The notes below the pieces were generated by a model. It was not told the DNA's origin, did not search any database, and was given only the letters and a program-made list of their open reading frames with translations. A DNA stretch of 64,000 nucleotides from Hypericum androsaemum (Eukaryota > Streptophyta > Magnoliopsida > Malpighiales > Hypericaceae). Every line of letters begins with the position of its first letter. Within the stretch, counting starts at the first letter, position 1. The translations under genes were made by a program, and so were the position numbers. Location of the stretch: NCBI GenBank assembly GCA_963995505.1, contig OZ023197.1:14754475-14818474 (forward strand), written 5' to 3'. This document shows, in pieces, positions 37,789 through 50,749 of the stretch.

Positions 37789-39326
37789 TGCAGTTGTGGC
37801 CACCACTAGCTTTATACTCTTCCCCTTTGCTTCTATTTATTAGGTTTTGGAATGAGAGAAGAAAAACGTAACGTGAGGGTCTTGGAACGTATGATTACTT
37901 CATCTGCAATCATAGAGCTCTACTTATTTCTAAAAAGATGGAAAGATGTAATATATGATGTTCATATTGTCGATAAATGGAACTTCGTGCGTAGCATGCG
38001 TATAAAATCCAGGTTTTTTTTCGAAATTGAGGAACTGTCCTAAATAAATACTTTAAATTAGTTGTCGATCACCACAATTACAAACAATTACAAACATGAA
38101 TAACTTCGAAAATTGAATCCGGAGAACACGAACCGCTAATAGATCGCGTTGCTTGCCGGTTGAAAAAGGTCCACTAGAATTAGAGCAATCGAACAAATTC
38201 TAATGCTATCCTGTATGCTATCTAAGTTAGCCGCAAGAATATTTTCGAAAAAAAAGAATCACAAAAGATGTGAGGAGTACTATAAACAAGTTATAACACA
38301 TCAAATTACAAAATTATCAATGTGATTGGTTATTTTTAATTTCGCTATAATTTCGAATTCCACTTCTGAAAAATGCATAATATAACTATTTTTAATTCGA
38401 ATTTAAATGACAAGTAAATTGGAAAGCCATTGGACTACTCGTCGAGTCACTGCTAGTGCCTCCAATATCATCAAACAGCCACTTTTGATTCAGGTTCATT
38501 ACCTCTGTTTCTAATTTCCTCTTTTACTCATACTGGTAGCCCAATTTCTCCTTTTGGGTTATATGAATATCTCTTGCAACTTGCAAAAAAAAAGTAAAAA
38601 AGAGAATGACCCTTTTTATTCCTCCTTTTTCTTAATATTTCCTTTTCTTCTTTTCACATCAGCATCTTCCTGGATTTTCACCCCTACAAATCTTGGAGCC
38701 CTTTATTCACTTGACCACCATCATCATCAATAATTTAGATCCTTTACATCTGTTTATTAATTTGGAAAAAAAATTATTCCGTCTAAACCGAATTTGTGTC
38801 CGACAATGCTCGATTCCAAATACCAGATTTTCACCTCCGAAAAATTATCCTCTTTGGCCCCTCTATATATCTTCCCCTCCTACAACTTCCACACGGTTTT
38901 ATCCCTCTGGTGGGCTAAACAGTTGCATTTACATTGAGCATATAAACACAAACTTTCCAAGATTCATTTCCCTAAGAAATTCCATTTCCCCTGGCTGCTT
39001 CCGATACACAAAAGATCAGATTTCCCCACCCCCTTGTGTTTCCAAGATCCTCTCCGATTCTACTAAAGTCTGGTCTTTATCAGATTCTCGGAATTCTTTT
39101 CCCGCTAGGAAAAGGAGATTCTTGGTTCCCTTGTATATTATTGATCCTTTGAGAAAAAGAAAAAGAAAAACCATTTCCTTTCTTTTAAGGCCTCAACTTT
39201 TGCAATACACTTTCTCTGCTCCCACTAACCCTTTTATACCTTCTCCATTCCATTTTCTAGCATCTGCCCCTCCCTCTCTAAAGCCATAGTAGACTCAGAG
39301 AAGCTACTCGGTACGAGCTTTCCGAC
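37789..39326 (+). promoter_or_regulatory. Intergenic and MYB promoter, long 5' leader
   Basis: CTCTATATATC (38861-38871) is the best TATA box, 457 bp before the MYB start codon. The predicted leader (about 430 bp) is long and pyrimidine-rich. A 198-codon open frame (38693-39289) spans the TATA box and leader, so I treat it as chance. AT-rich sequence fills 37900-38600. Confidence 0.45.
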
Positions 39327-40145
39327 ATGGAAACTCTGTATCCGTCATCCTTCCTGATGTCCAACTCCGGCTGGCTTAGCTCGAGCACGACGGAGTGGAC
39401 CAAAGAAGAGAACAAGCGGTTCGAGAGCGCGTTGGCTCTGATCAGCGAGAAAGATCCCCTGAGATGGATCAAGGTCGCGTCCTTGATCCCGTCGAAGACT
39501 GTGGAGGACGTGATCAAGCAGTACAGGGAGCTGTTAGAGGATGTAAGTAATATAGAGGCAGGAAAGATCCCTATTCCCGGATATCTTAGCTCATCTTTCA
39601 CGTTCGAGTTGGTTGATGAACGCGATTTCGATGGCTATAGGAAGCGTCCTCTGTCTTCCAAACCCGCTGATCAGGAGAGGAAGAAAGGTGTTCCATGGAC
39701 TGAAGATGAGCACAGGTAAATTAATCTATGACCCTCTTGTATCCGTTGTAATTCGAACGGCCGACCAATTTAATTTGTGTATGTAACAAACAGGAGGTTC
39801 CTGATGGGGCTAATGAAGCAGGGGAAAGGAGACTGGAGGAACATATCAAGGAACTTCGTGGTGACAAAGACTCCAACCCAAGTGGCAAGCCACGCACAGA
39901 AGTACTTCATAAGGCAGCAACTCTCCGGGGTCAAGGACAAGAGGAGACCAAGCATCCATGACATTACAACTTCCAACCTCGCCGCGCCATCGGCTTCGCA
40001 GAAGGTCCTGATCGATTGGAACCGTGCAGGCAGAGACGCCGCCAACTCGGCTGTGATGGTGTTTGGTTCGGGTAATGGCAACTTGTTCATGTCCGGGCAA
40101 AACCCGAACGTGGGTTCTTATTACCACTTGAACCAAGTCCGTTGA
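39327..40145 (+). CDS. DIVARICATA-type MYB transcription factor (two SANT domains)
   Basis: Exon 1 (39327-39715) and exon 2 (39794-40145) give 246 residues. An N-terminal SANT domain (about 22-75: [15 protein letters not shown]) is followed by a conserved linker (P-I-P-G-Y), then a second MYB repeat (about 118-172: [20 protein letters not shown] ... [13 protein letters not shown]) with the SHAQKYF motif. The intron sits inside the second domain, after E-H-R, a known position in this group. Members are nuclear regulators of development and stress responses; the exact target set is unknown. The C-terminus (about 185-246) is short and Asn/Gly-rich. Confidence 0.93.
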
Positions 40146-43100
40146 TATGGCTAGCTAGCTAGTTACTACTTGTAATGGATGATCCATAGATGAAGTAAAG
40201 TTCGACCTGGTGCTGTTATATGTTTTGACAGAAGCTAAAATGACAGTGCTTTTAGTCTCTCCAAAGTTGCCTTATCACAAGTATTTCACATATGCTACCT
40301 ATAGACTCGTACATTTTTTTTTCTAATGTAGGTCACAACATGATTTTTGACTAGTGTTTATTTATAATGTAAGAAATATATTTTGTGCTAAAATTTTGTG
40401 TTTGATATAAAAGTTCTAATGTAGTATTAGAATGAGTTATGTTTCGAATTTTTGTACTCGTACTAACCCACTTTCATAATTTTTAAGTTAGCACGTGTCA
40501 AAACACATTATAATCCAAATGACCTTGATTAATAGATACTTTCTGGATCCATATTAGCTAGTCTAGTGAATTATACCATCAATTTCAAGGCTATTAAGTT
40601 TATATTAACATCTTGTATCTGAACACTTATTAACATATTAATCTAGATTCGAATATTACATTTGAAAGGTGACAAGATCACCTATAATAATTATTTAATA
40701 TTGTTCCATTCTCAAATACTCAAACTCTATACATCTTTATTAAATTAGAATGATTTATTAACCGGTTAATTTAAATGCCCATTGGCAGTGACCTTTTAAT
40801 TAGGCACACTACTACATCAACTTTATTTAATTTTATCTATTGCAAAGGCATGTACAGTCGAAAAGCAATTGAAAGAAAAAAAAGGATTCCCACACACACG
40901 AGGGACAAAAACTTTGTAATCATAATGACACAAGAAAATTCCATGTCATTGTATGATTTGGCAAGGCAGAGGAGCTGAATCACTCGTCACTTGCCTTTTT
41001 CTTTTGTCCTATCTCATTGCTCCACCTTTATTTTATTTTAACTCACTAATCTAAATTTGATTCAGATAGTATCTTTGAATTGAGTTAAAATTCTTCTAAA
41101 AAATATTTAGTATTGATGTCCTCTTAATAACTCGAACTCAAAATTTTTTGATTAAATTAGAATAACTTTTTTGTCAATTAATCCAATTACTTATTAATTC
41201 TGATTGCTACACTTTTGTAAGCGATTTTTTGTTCTGCTGTGTTATCGTCGGCTGGTGAAAAAAAGAGAAAAAAAGGAATCAAATCCAAAAAGAAAGTGAA
41301 AAAAGGTAATCTAGACGCATTTTGGCACATATGTTTTAAAAAGAAATACAACAAAAGAAAAAAAATAAAAAGAAAACCCTAATTTTATCTACAAAGTCCT
41401 ATCCCACCCTAAAATGTTCTACCCAATCCGTACCTGAGAAAATCCCTACCCGCGAGCTCCTCACCTCCTTCCGAGAGATAACTCACTCTCGGACTAGCCT
41501 ACAAAGTTGCAGTCAAAGACCTCACAGAAACCCAATGGAAAAAAGCTGTAGATAGAAAAAGAGTTGTCTCGTATCTACTGCTTTACAAAATTAAGACCTC
41601 GAAAATAACTAAAGTGAATATGCTCGCTATTTACAATAAGCCTACCCTATCCACTCGAACATATAAGAGTTCGGCAAATTTTAATTAGAACACTATCAAG
41701 ATCCTACCCGAATTTTTATTTTTAAAAAAGATAAGGATAAGGATTTGGTTTCACCCTTCAAAAAGAGAGTAAATATCTAGGTTTTAAGAATCCTACTAGA
41801 ATCTTACCTACTATCATTTCTAACTATCCAGATCATTGAAGACTAGTCGGAGCAATTTTTTTCACCTTAATGCACAAGAAACTTTTTTGTCAAAACCATG
41901 TATGATTACGAGTTGGGTCAATTGATCCGAGTTTAAACTGGACGTGTCACAAAGATCAGAAAAAATTTCTATCAAACTTTATAACAGTTATATTTCTAAA
42001 GTTTGAATTCGAAATTTTTGTTTAATCTAAAATGATCTCTCATAGTTTGATTTATGTGGGCACAAATCTAAATTTCACACTATATATATATATATATATA
42101 ACAAATAAGTTTTAAAATTTACAAAAAATCTTATAAATTACCTTCTTTTAAAATTTTGATTCGTCCTTTGAAACCATTATAAAATTACTCCAGCATCCTA
42201 CCCTTTGAGACCACCTCCTAATCTTTTTTGCATTATTTTTATGCACTCAATTTGGCCAATTTGACCAAAGCAGAATTGATCACCATATCTAGTTTAGTCG
42301 CAGCTGAGTCCGAATTCCACTTTCCTGAGCATCTCATGCTTCAATGCCTAAGTAGAATATTGAATGATCCACGTTGGATTACCAATATGATCGTTTTGGA
42401 TTTATTTGGCAGCTGAGTCCAATGGTTATTCAAATGAGATCATTAATATTCGAATTGGATATAATTTTTAAAATATTACAAATTTCATAATGGTTAATTA
42501 CAAGTGTTTTTTAGGGTTAATTACAAGTGTTACTTACAGTCAAATCTTTTTTCCCGGGTCATTAATAAATCTGCTTTTCTTCAACCAATTGGTCTCTGCC
42601 CTTTTTTCATTTTGATACTTCTCTTTCGGCCTACCCAATTGCGATGGTGGCCGGGAAGGACCATTTCTTTTCTTGGTCCGTTGAAGCATCACATGCTTTA
42701 TTTTTTATTTTTTTATTCTTCTTTTCGGTTGACAGCCCATAGAGGTAACATTTCCGCTGTCTTTGGATATTCTTCTTGTTTTTGGCCGGTAAAAAAAATT
42801 AATTTTATTTTAAAGAGATCTTACTTTCAAATCTTACAAATATAGTCGAAGAACTACTTACTAAAAAGAGTCTGATAATGTTCGACTTCGAAAACAGAAA
42901 CTTCACCAAAAGAAAACTATTAATTACGATTTATGGAAGTTGTAAATTGTGATCGAGCCATAATTAACGAATATTATCGTGGTTTAAAAAGAAACTATTA
43001 GGATTAAACTAGTAATTTAATCCCTGTTATACGCTACATAACAATCAAAGCCGGTGTATGTTATTAGTTTAGAAATTTTGAGCTACATCCTTTATATATT

Positions 43101-43794
43101 TTTTCCAAAAGTTTAAGGTCGACTGTTATAAGAAATCATAGAAAATAAAAAAATGATTTTGGGTCTTAATTTTAAGGTTGACTTATTATAATTTTTTTTA
43201 ATATTTGCAAAAGAAAGTTTCATGTTATTTTTACAAATTTTTTATGATACAGCTGAAACTATTCTTGTGATCCCTACTAAAAAGTAAAAGGGGGGAACAC
43301 ATAAGATATTTTGGTTTCCCAAGTTGGAATTAACCTCTTGGATGGAATTGATTGATGATCATTACAATAAATGTTTCACCATTCCACATATGTCGCAATA
43401 ACATAAAAAATTAGGTTTCTGATATTTATTGCCGTTACCGTACATGTTCCTTTAATTCCCTATTGACTAACCAAAATTTTAAAATATTCTTTACTTGGTT
43501 AAAATTTTACCAAATGATAATTTAATGACACCTATGCAATGATGAGCCGATGAATAACCGGAGCAACAAGATGAATAGGAAAAATTCTAATTATTATTAT
43601 TAAAATTAATCAATCAACTAAAACAATACAAAAGTGATACTATTTATAAAGATCCTAAAAAGACCTATTACATAAAAATCCTACTAAAAATCAAACTCCT
43701 AATAATAATTTAAAAATTATAGGCAATGACTAAAAAAATATAGATAATGGTTAAACTAATATCATTTTTATCTCCATCACTTACCCTCCCATGG
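40146..43794. other. AT-rich gene desert with TA microsatellite
   Basis: No gene is visible. A (TA)10 run lies at 42081-42100. Reading frames are short and have no recognisable content. Low-complexity AT sequence dominates. Confidence 0.6.
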
Positions 43795-45128
43795 TTGGAG
43801 CTTTTCCCACCCTAGTTTAGGGTCTTCCAGAGCGTCGCCCTCATGTTCCTCTCCCCCTCAACCCACCTTCAACCCTCAGCAGCTCAAACCCCAGTTTACC
43901 ATTAACCCAAAAGCGCCGCCCTTCTCCTCTGCAGATCTCTTCCTCTGTTGGCCGTTCCTCCGCAAGTCTCCTCCTCCCTCGCCGGTTCTAGAGTCCTCCG
44001 ACCTCCCACCGAGTAGATCCTCGCAGATCCGACTCCCCTCAAGTAGATCGGAGCCTCTCGACGGAAGAACGATGTATATAGTCTGTCGTCAGCAGATCCG
44101 GCATCCCTCAAGTCCACATCGTCCAAACCTTGTCGCCTATCACATGGATCTGGCACCTGCCACCGGGTTCTGGCTCCAACTCCGGCCTCCTTGAGGCAGC
44201 CCTACGAGGCTACCAGAGGGGTTGGTCTCTACTGACCACCCCGCCGGTCTCTTCATGTTTTAATTATTGTTGTTTTTGTTTTGCCACTATTTGCACTTTT
44301 GTTGATGTCTGCAGCTTCGGTTTGCATCTACATGTGTTGATTTCGACTCTATTTGCATTTACAGAAGTTGTTCTTCTGTTTGCATCCTTATTAGCTTTTG
44401 GTATTAGCAACTTTGTAGATCAACTTCTGCTTTGGTCTACTTTGGTTGCTAGGATGTATTTTTATCTATTTGATGTAATTATCATTTTTTTAATACGGAT
44501 TTTGGTACGGTCCAGATTTTATCTTTTTTTCAGCCCGACCAGTCACACCGTCGGTCGGACTATATTTTTTTTAATATTTTTCGAATATTATGTAGACTAA
44601 ATAGTCGAAATATATGTTTTGAAATATATATTTTAGAAATATCAATTAATTAATAACATATAAAGTTAATTTTTCTTTGTTGATTAAGAAAAATTAAGCA
44701 AACTATACGACTTTTTATTTAATTTTTTGCTGATTTGGCTAAAATTTGGTCAGACTGGGTGGTCCGATTCAAAAATCAGTACGAACCGCCTAGTCTGACC
44801 AAATTTTGGTCGGTCTGACCGGAGGCCATTTTTACCCCTGCTCTGATGCTCGATTCGCGGTTGGTCGGACGGATCGCATTTTTTAAAACTATTGTAATTA
44901 CTATGCGTTGGTTTTATGATGTTGGCTCTGCCTGGAGAGGATTCGTCCGATCACGGTTGACTCCGTTAAGAAGGCCCTTGTTGTTTTATACATGGTTCAA
45001 CTTATCTCAACTGATATTTTTGTTAGCTGTTTGCAAGTTCGGTCTTTTAGGAAGCTGATCTCGACTCATGTCTCGTAACCTTCTATTTTAATGAATGACA
45101 TATGAGTCACTTGTCCAAAAAAAAAAAT
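43795..45128 (+). mobile_element. Possible retroposed non-coding element ending in poly-A
   Basis: A GC-rich, pyrimidine-rich leader (43800-44240) stands out from the AT-rich surroundings, and the block ends in an A-run at about 45117-45127. This resembles an internally deleted LINE, but no RT or endonuclease remnant is visible and no convincing target duplication was found. Confidence 0.3.
44739..44809. repeat. Perfect-stem hairpin
   Basis: Arms of about 25 bp (44739-44763 and 44785-44809), built on CCAAAATTTGGTCAGACT and its complement with one or two mismatches, are separated by about 21 bases. A shorter GGTCAGAC/GTCTGACC pair lies beside it. It could be a MITE end or a small foldback. 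Confidence 0.6.
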
Positions 45129-46026
45129 TTAATGATTGTTTTTATAGGTTCACTTTTTGGCTCTTCAATTTTATTAAAAATCTAAATATTATGCCCACCG
45201 TTCCTGGCCCTTCTAACATTATGAGAAAGGCTTAGGGCCCACCAAATATCACTTCGAGTGACTCAATTTTCTCAACCAACCATGATGCTAAAAAAAGTAG
45301 CATTTTGCTATCGGTACTACTACGATATGATTAACCTTTTTAAGGTAAAATCAACTTCCACATACATAGCCCTCTTGATGAAGCAGCCTTTCATGCAATT
45401 TGCACAACAAAGAAGAGGCCACTCTTGCCACCATTAGTCCTTTACTCCTGTTTCTCAAAAAAAAAAATCATGTTACAATGAAACAACGTGACCACTTTTA
45501 TCCTTTTCTTTTCTTTTCTCTCTCAACATGTTATTTTTTTTAAAATGATGTGTCAGCGACCCAATTGTCCACCAAATCGGCCCAAAGATGTAAGCTGCAT
45601 TAGCTGATCAAGGTCAATATTCCAGTATATTGTTAAATCTCAACATTTGTATTAGTATCGATCAGGTGAACTAGTCAGTCTGACCTATTAAATGATGGTT
45701 AATGATATTGAAATCTAACCACATTCCTTTTTTTAATATAAAAAGGACATGATATTAGTACCAAATTGTGAGTCGACTAATCAGACCACAAATTTTAAAA
45801 TAATATTTTTAGTGAGTTGACCAATTTATTATACAAAATTTAAGTATGGTCCCAAATTTAAAAATAATTGTATATATTTGAATATTGGGATATCAACAAT
45901 TTTATATTTGCAATGGACTCCCTTACTTTAAATCTTATAATTTAATAATACAAGTTGAATTGATTAGAATTACCATAAACTTGCTCGCTTGACATAAAGG
46001 CATATTGGGCCAGTCCGGGATAGTCT
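45129..46026. other. Non-coding AT-rich stretch
   Basis: No gene or clear repeat is visible in this stretch apart from short T-runs. Confidence 0.55.
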
Positions 46027-46581
46027 CTAGGGATAGCAAAAAGGTCCAAACTCAATGGATCAGACCCATACCCTACCCCGTGGATCATAGGTCTATGGGT
46101 CTTGGGTAAGGTATGAGTTGAGTCTATCTATATAGATAGGATCTATGTCTGGATATGATCTATATAAATCCAAACACTGACCCTACCTATAGACCCATTA
46201 ATTAGACCATATCCTAATTAGACCCTACTTATGTTCATATTTATATAGCCACATGTGTTTTCTTTTATGTTGTGGTCAAATGTTATACATTTGAACCACA
46301 CTTATTTAGTTAGTTTAGAGTTTATTCTCAACTTTAATTTGGTATTATCATTTTATCACATAGATTTTCAAATGGGAGATTTTTTTTATTGATTCGCGTT
46401 GTTTTTTTGTTTTGATTACATTGAAATGATAAAAGTTTGTTGTAAAATAATGGGTCTATGGGTAGGGCATGGATCTTCGTTTGGATCCTAGAGTCCGAGT
46501 CCGGGTCCTTATTCGAAATACCCAAAGGGTTGTGGGTATGGCTTGAATTTTACTTTTCAATCAAGGATCTGGGCTTGGATC

Positions 46582-47374
46582 TGTTGGAGCAGAAAATTAA
46601 TTCGCAGATTTGTTTGACCATATCTCAGTAAAATAGCCATATCTTCCTACTCGTATATCCGATTGATACGATTCTAAAAGTAACAAAAAGATAAAATGAA
46701 GATCTAGAACTTTCTAGTTTGTAACTTCTCTAAATTCGGCGCAGAAGGAGGTCAGACTTGGGTCAGAAGTTTCAGAAGTAGGTTTTTCCTTATTAGGCCG
46801 CAGATCTGCTGAACCTATTTTGGTAAAAATACAGTAACTTCCTCCTCAAGTATTAGATTGATACGATTCCAAAATCCACAGAAAGAGAAGACAGAGATAT
46901 ACAACTTTGTTGTTTATGGCTTTTCCAGATTCAGCACGAAAAGGGGTCAAACATGGGTTGAAAATTTTAGGCAGTTTAATTTTTTCTTATTAGGCTGAGA
47001 CTATGTTAAATTTTCTTGTTTTGAAAATGGCCTAGGATTTTTGTATGGGGTTGGGACAAGCTTATTCTATATAAGGAGAGCTAGATACAAGCATGGAGGA
47101 GATCCAAAAACCAAACATCAAATATTCATATCATTTATCTTATGTAGCCTATTGCTTTTATCTTTATATTTTTCCCTTCCCCCTCTCCCATATATTCTCA
47201 ATAAAGTTCTTTCTCCTCTATCAATTATTTTCTATCCTACCTAATCTAATTCTTCTCTTCTTGCTCTACATATTTCTTCCATCTTTACCTATTCATTCGA
47301 ATCGCTCTTGAGACGACCACTCCGGACCTGTTCTAAAGATCATTTTCGACGTTCTACTACAATTAATCGCAACA
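46582..47374 (+). repeat. 5' LTR of the Gypsy-like element
   Basis: It starts TGTTGGAGC and ends GCAACA. It carries a TATA box (TATATAAGG, 47068-47076) and a polyadenylation-like AATAAA (47200-47205). It is closely similar to the right LTR, with small indels. Confidence 0.9.
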
Positions 47375-47905
47375 GTTTCTTGGCACACCCAGTGGGATTA
47401 AGGAGGGCGTCTGAGAAGAGTGATTGTTGCATCCAAACACATGAGTTTTCACATATGGTTTTGAGTCCTTCCTCAAAAGAGACGAAACCGGTCAAAAGTT
47501 GTGCTGAAAGAGGACGTCCAGCAAGGTCAGCCAACTTCGGAGGGTGTTCCGATCCTATTTGGAGCCAAATATGAAGAAGCTTTCTTCATCAAAATTGAAG
47601 ATCGTTGTTTTTTCTTTCTATGGATACTAAGAACGCTGAAATTGAAGTTCGTACCAGGAAGATACGACCAAAATACTAAAGATCGATCGATCTGTATGAT
47701 TGAGAAGTCCAGTCGGCTTTGGAAGGTATTTTGGTCTTTTTCTCAGCCAAATTAGGAGACGGCTATTTCATAAAAAATTGAAGATATATCTGTCATCTTT
47801 CCAAAGACATCAAGATTGCTTTAATCAGAGTTCGGACGGAAAAGTTACAATCATAAAACCAAAGGTTGGTCGTTCTGAAATTGATTACGAATTTGTGTAT
47901 TAAGG

Positions 47906-49715
47906 ATGACGTCTTCGATGACCATGAAGGAAAGGTTGTCGCGTACTTTTTGTTTCCTAGCTGCTTATCGAGAGGCTGTTGAGGAGGCCAATGAAAAATT
48001 TTTAAGGTGGTTTCGTTATAACTATTATTTTGATTGTGAATTGATTGATGATATTGAATATCTCGTCGAGAGAGTTGTCGATAAAGTTGAATACAGGAGG
48101 AAGTAACATGTTGGAGTCCTTTGGTTTGACTATGAGAAAACCTTGAGCATATCTGCTTGGCATAAAACAATGAAGTGCCTCGAGTACCTAATGTCAGTTT
48201 TCACTAGTGAGGAGGCGATTCAAGAGTTGGAAAAAAGGCTTCAGAATACCGGGTTTAAGGCAAGACATATAGCCAACTCTGTTTCAAATCACCCAGTGGA
48301 GGTAGCATCAAGTGGCATACATGAAATTGAAGACCGAAGAGGTTTCGACTTACACAATTTTGAGACAAAAATTGACACAGCTGTACATGAATCGGCTGGA
48401 TTTATGCAACACTTTATCCCGATCATCCAAGAGGTCAAACAAACAACTAATTCACAGTTGGCCGACACTACGGCCATCGAGCTTGCAACGCCCGAATTCG
48501 AGGAAAAGGAAATGGTCATACAATCAAGTGACGTATGCGAAGATGAAGATCAAATAATTTTTGAATCCCATGATTCTGAGACAAGTATTGAGACGATCGT
48601 ACATGAATCGACCGGATATACACAATCTTCTTTTTTCGTTATCAAAGAGGTTGAATAAACGACTAGTCCACAGTTGGCCGACACCACGGCCATCGAGCCT
48701 ACGTGGCCCACATTTGAGAAAAAGGAAGAGTCATGCCCGACACGAGTCCCATCAATAACCGAGACAATCCTAAGTGCTGTATCAAATACGAAAGGCATCC
48801 TAGGGCCTCCGCCGACTAAGGGAATCTTTGGGCCTTCACCAGAAAAGGGAATTTTAAGGCCTCCGCCGAGTCACCTATTACGAAGATCCGAGTCATATTT
48901 CATTCCACGAGCAGTGAGCTACCTTCGCTTGCCCAATTCTATCTCAGCTCAACGATGAGACACTGGAGGACAAGCCCATCCTCAGAATATTATTGAGAAT
49001 TCTATCTCACCCGGGCGGCATGGAGAGCAATGCAACATTGCAGACGTACTTTGGTCAAAATTATCTCGCCAGGGGGCAAGACATGCACAAAGTGAAGAAG
49101 GTATATGATGATAAAGTCAAGTCTTTAACTCCTCCTCAACCAAGCAAGAGTATGGTGAAGCAACAACCTAACGGACCGGTTCAACCTCGGCCATCAAAGG
49201 TTTCAAATTACAAAAAGTGTCCTCAAGTCACACGGTCGAAATCGGCCGGCAACAGAAAAAGGCCGCCTGAGTACGCGTGGGTTAAGAAGGATGTGGTCAC
49301 TCGATTCGCGACCGAGCAAGGAGTTCTCTAGAGAAAGAATCCCTTCAAGGTTAAGGTGCCCAAGGAAGAACTTTTGCGGTCCAAGAAAAAACCACGTGAG
49401 ACACGACCCACAAGGAGTGATCGGCCTACAAGGTCTCCAAGTTATCATATTAAGCATGTGCATAAAGAGATGCCAAGAAAGCCGAATCCACACTCGGGGG
49501 GCAGGTGTCCAGAGTCTCATCGACCGACTCTCACGAAGACTCAACGAAGAAGGTTGGAGCGAAATATCCAGAAACAAAGGCAAAAGCTTAGAGACCTTCA
49601 ACAACAATTGTATGGTCATTTTGACGAAGGATATAGAGCTCCCACTCAACCATGTAGGCCTAAATCGAGTTTTTGCGAGAAAGCCATGAGCACACGGATA
49701 TCTCGAGATGGGTGA
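47906..49715 (+). pseudogene. Broken internal reading frame of the Gypsy-like element
   Basis: Fragments in one frame (47906-48106, 48143-48658, 48674-48958) and then another (48993-49331, and on to 49715) encode a gag-like or unknown product. The second part is basic (R-P-T-L-T-K-T-Q-R-R-R-L-E-R), a motif seen in Gypsy polyproteins. Stops at 48106, 48658 and 49331 and a frame change near 48960 break it. Two 216-bp internal repeats (about 48357 and 48573 onwards) share Q-L-A-D-T-T-A-I-E and H-E-S-(A/T)-G; short G-I-(L/F)-G-P-(P/S)-P repeats follow (48795-48870). I do not recognise a domain. Confidence 0.6.
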
Positions 49716-49890
49716 TCAACTGCACGCCTACAACGGCTAGGTCTCGACCGGTTTGATGGTATATTTTTCACATATTTACGGTCTTATCTTAGTCGATTAT
49801 TTCTTGAGTGAAGTTAATTTTCTGCGTATTTAAGGACGGATACATGTCAACGCTTTTTCTAGCGTCAAAACATTGACGTGTGGGGGGCGT

Positions 49891-50706
49891 TGTTGGAGCA
49901 GAAAATTAATTCGCGAATTTGTTTGACCATATCTCAGTAAAATAGCCATATCTTCCTACTCGTGTATCCGATTGATGCGATTCCAAAAGCAACAAAAAGA
50001 TAAAATGAAGATCTAGAACTTTCTAGTTTGTAACTTCTCTAAATTCAGCGCAGAAGGAGGTCAGACTTGGGTCAGAAGTTTCGGAAGTAGGTTTTTTCTT
50101 ATTAGGCCACGAATCTGCTGAACCTATTTTGGTAAAAATACCGTAACTTTCTCCTCAAGTATTGGATTGATACAATTCCAAAAGCCACAGAAAGAGAAGA
50201 CAGAGATATACAACTTTGTTGTTTACGGCTTTTCCAGATTCAGCACGAAAAGGGGTCAAACGTGGGTTGAAAATTTTGGGCAGTTTAAGTTTTCCTTATT
50301 AGGTCGAGACTATATTAAGTTTTCTTGTTTTGAAAACGGCCTAGGGTTTTTGTATGGGGTTGGGGCAAGCTTATTCTATATATGGAGAGCTAGGTACAAG
50401 CATGGAGGAGACCCACAAACCAAACATCAAATATTCATATCATTTATGTTATGTAGCCTCTTTTATCTTTATGTCTCTAGCTTTTATCTTTATGTTTTTC
50501 CCTTCCCCCTCTCCCCCCATATTCTCAATAAAGTTCTTTCTCCTCTATCAATTCTTTTCTATCCTACCTACTCTAATCTAATTCTTCTCTTCTTGCTCTC
50601 CATATTTCTTCCATCTTTACCTATTCGTTCAAATCGCTCTTGGGACGACCACTCCGGATCCGTTCTAAAGATCGTTTCCGACGTTCTACTACAATTTATC
50701 GCAACA
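49891..50706 (+). repeat. 3' LTR of the Gypsy-like element
   Basis: It is 816 bp, 23 bp longer than the left copy, partly because of an extra T-rich stretch around 50455-50490 (TTTATCTTTATG words). Other differences are scattered substitutions. Confidence 0.9.
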
Positions 50707-50749
50707 TGATCTTATAGACCCTTACCTTACCCATTGCCACTCCTAGTCT

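Larger units (their letters stand above)
46582..50706 (+). mobile_element. Non-autonomous Gypsy-like LTR retrotransposon (LARD-like)
   Basis: Two LTRs (46582-47374, 49891-50706) enclose 2.5 kb without protease, RT or integrase. Inside the left LTR a primer-site-like TTGGCACACCCAGTGGGA lies at 47380-47397, and next to the right LTR a polypurine tract GTGTGGGGGGCG lies at about 49877-49889; both agree on plus orientation and resemble Tat/Ogre-type Gypsy elements. The flanks are GGATC and TGATC, a probable 5-bp target duplication with one change. Confidence 0.85.
46027..50746. mobile_element. MITE-like element split by an LTR element
   Basis: Ignoring the insert at 46582-50706, the outer ends form an inverted pair: CTAGGGATAGCAAAAAGG (46027) and, from the right end on the other strand, CTAGGAGTGGCAATGGGT (50746). 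Such (C)TAGGGGTGGCAA ends are typical of plant hAT-like MITEs. Internal GGTCTATGGGT(C)TTGGGTAAGG words recur in inverted form at the right end. A clean target duplication is not seen (only TCT on each side), so the superfamily is inferred. Confidence 0.5.

Noticed and set aside
38693..39289. 198-codon open frame before the MYB gene
   Set aside because: It overlaps the best TATA box and the predicted leader, is low-complexity and basic, and matches nothing known; treated as chance.
43902..44600. Frames of 84 and 156 codons in the GC-rich patch
   Set aside because: Proline/arginine- or leucine-rich with no domain; probably part of a retroposed non-coding element.
44130..44600. Possible membrane protein (hydrophobic 156 codons)
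   Set aside because: T-rich DNA gives hydrophobic residues by chance; there is no start context, splice or family support.
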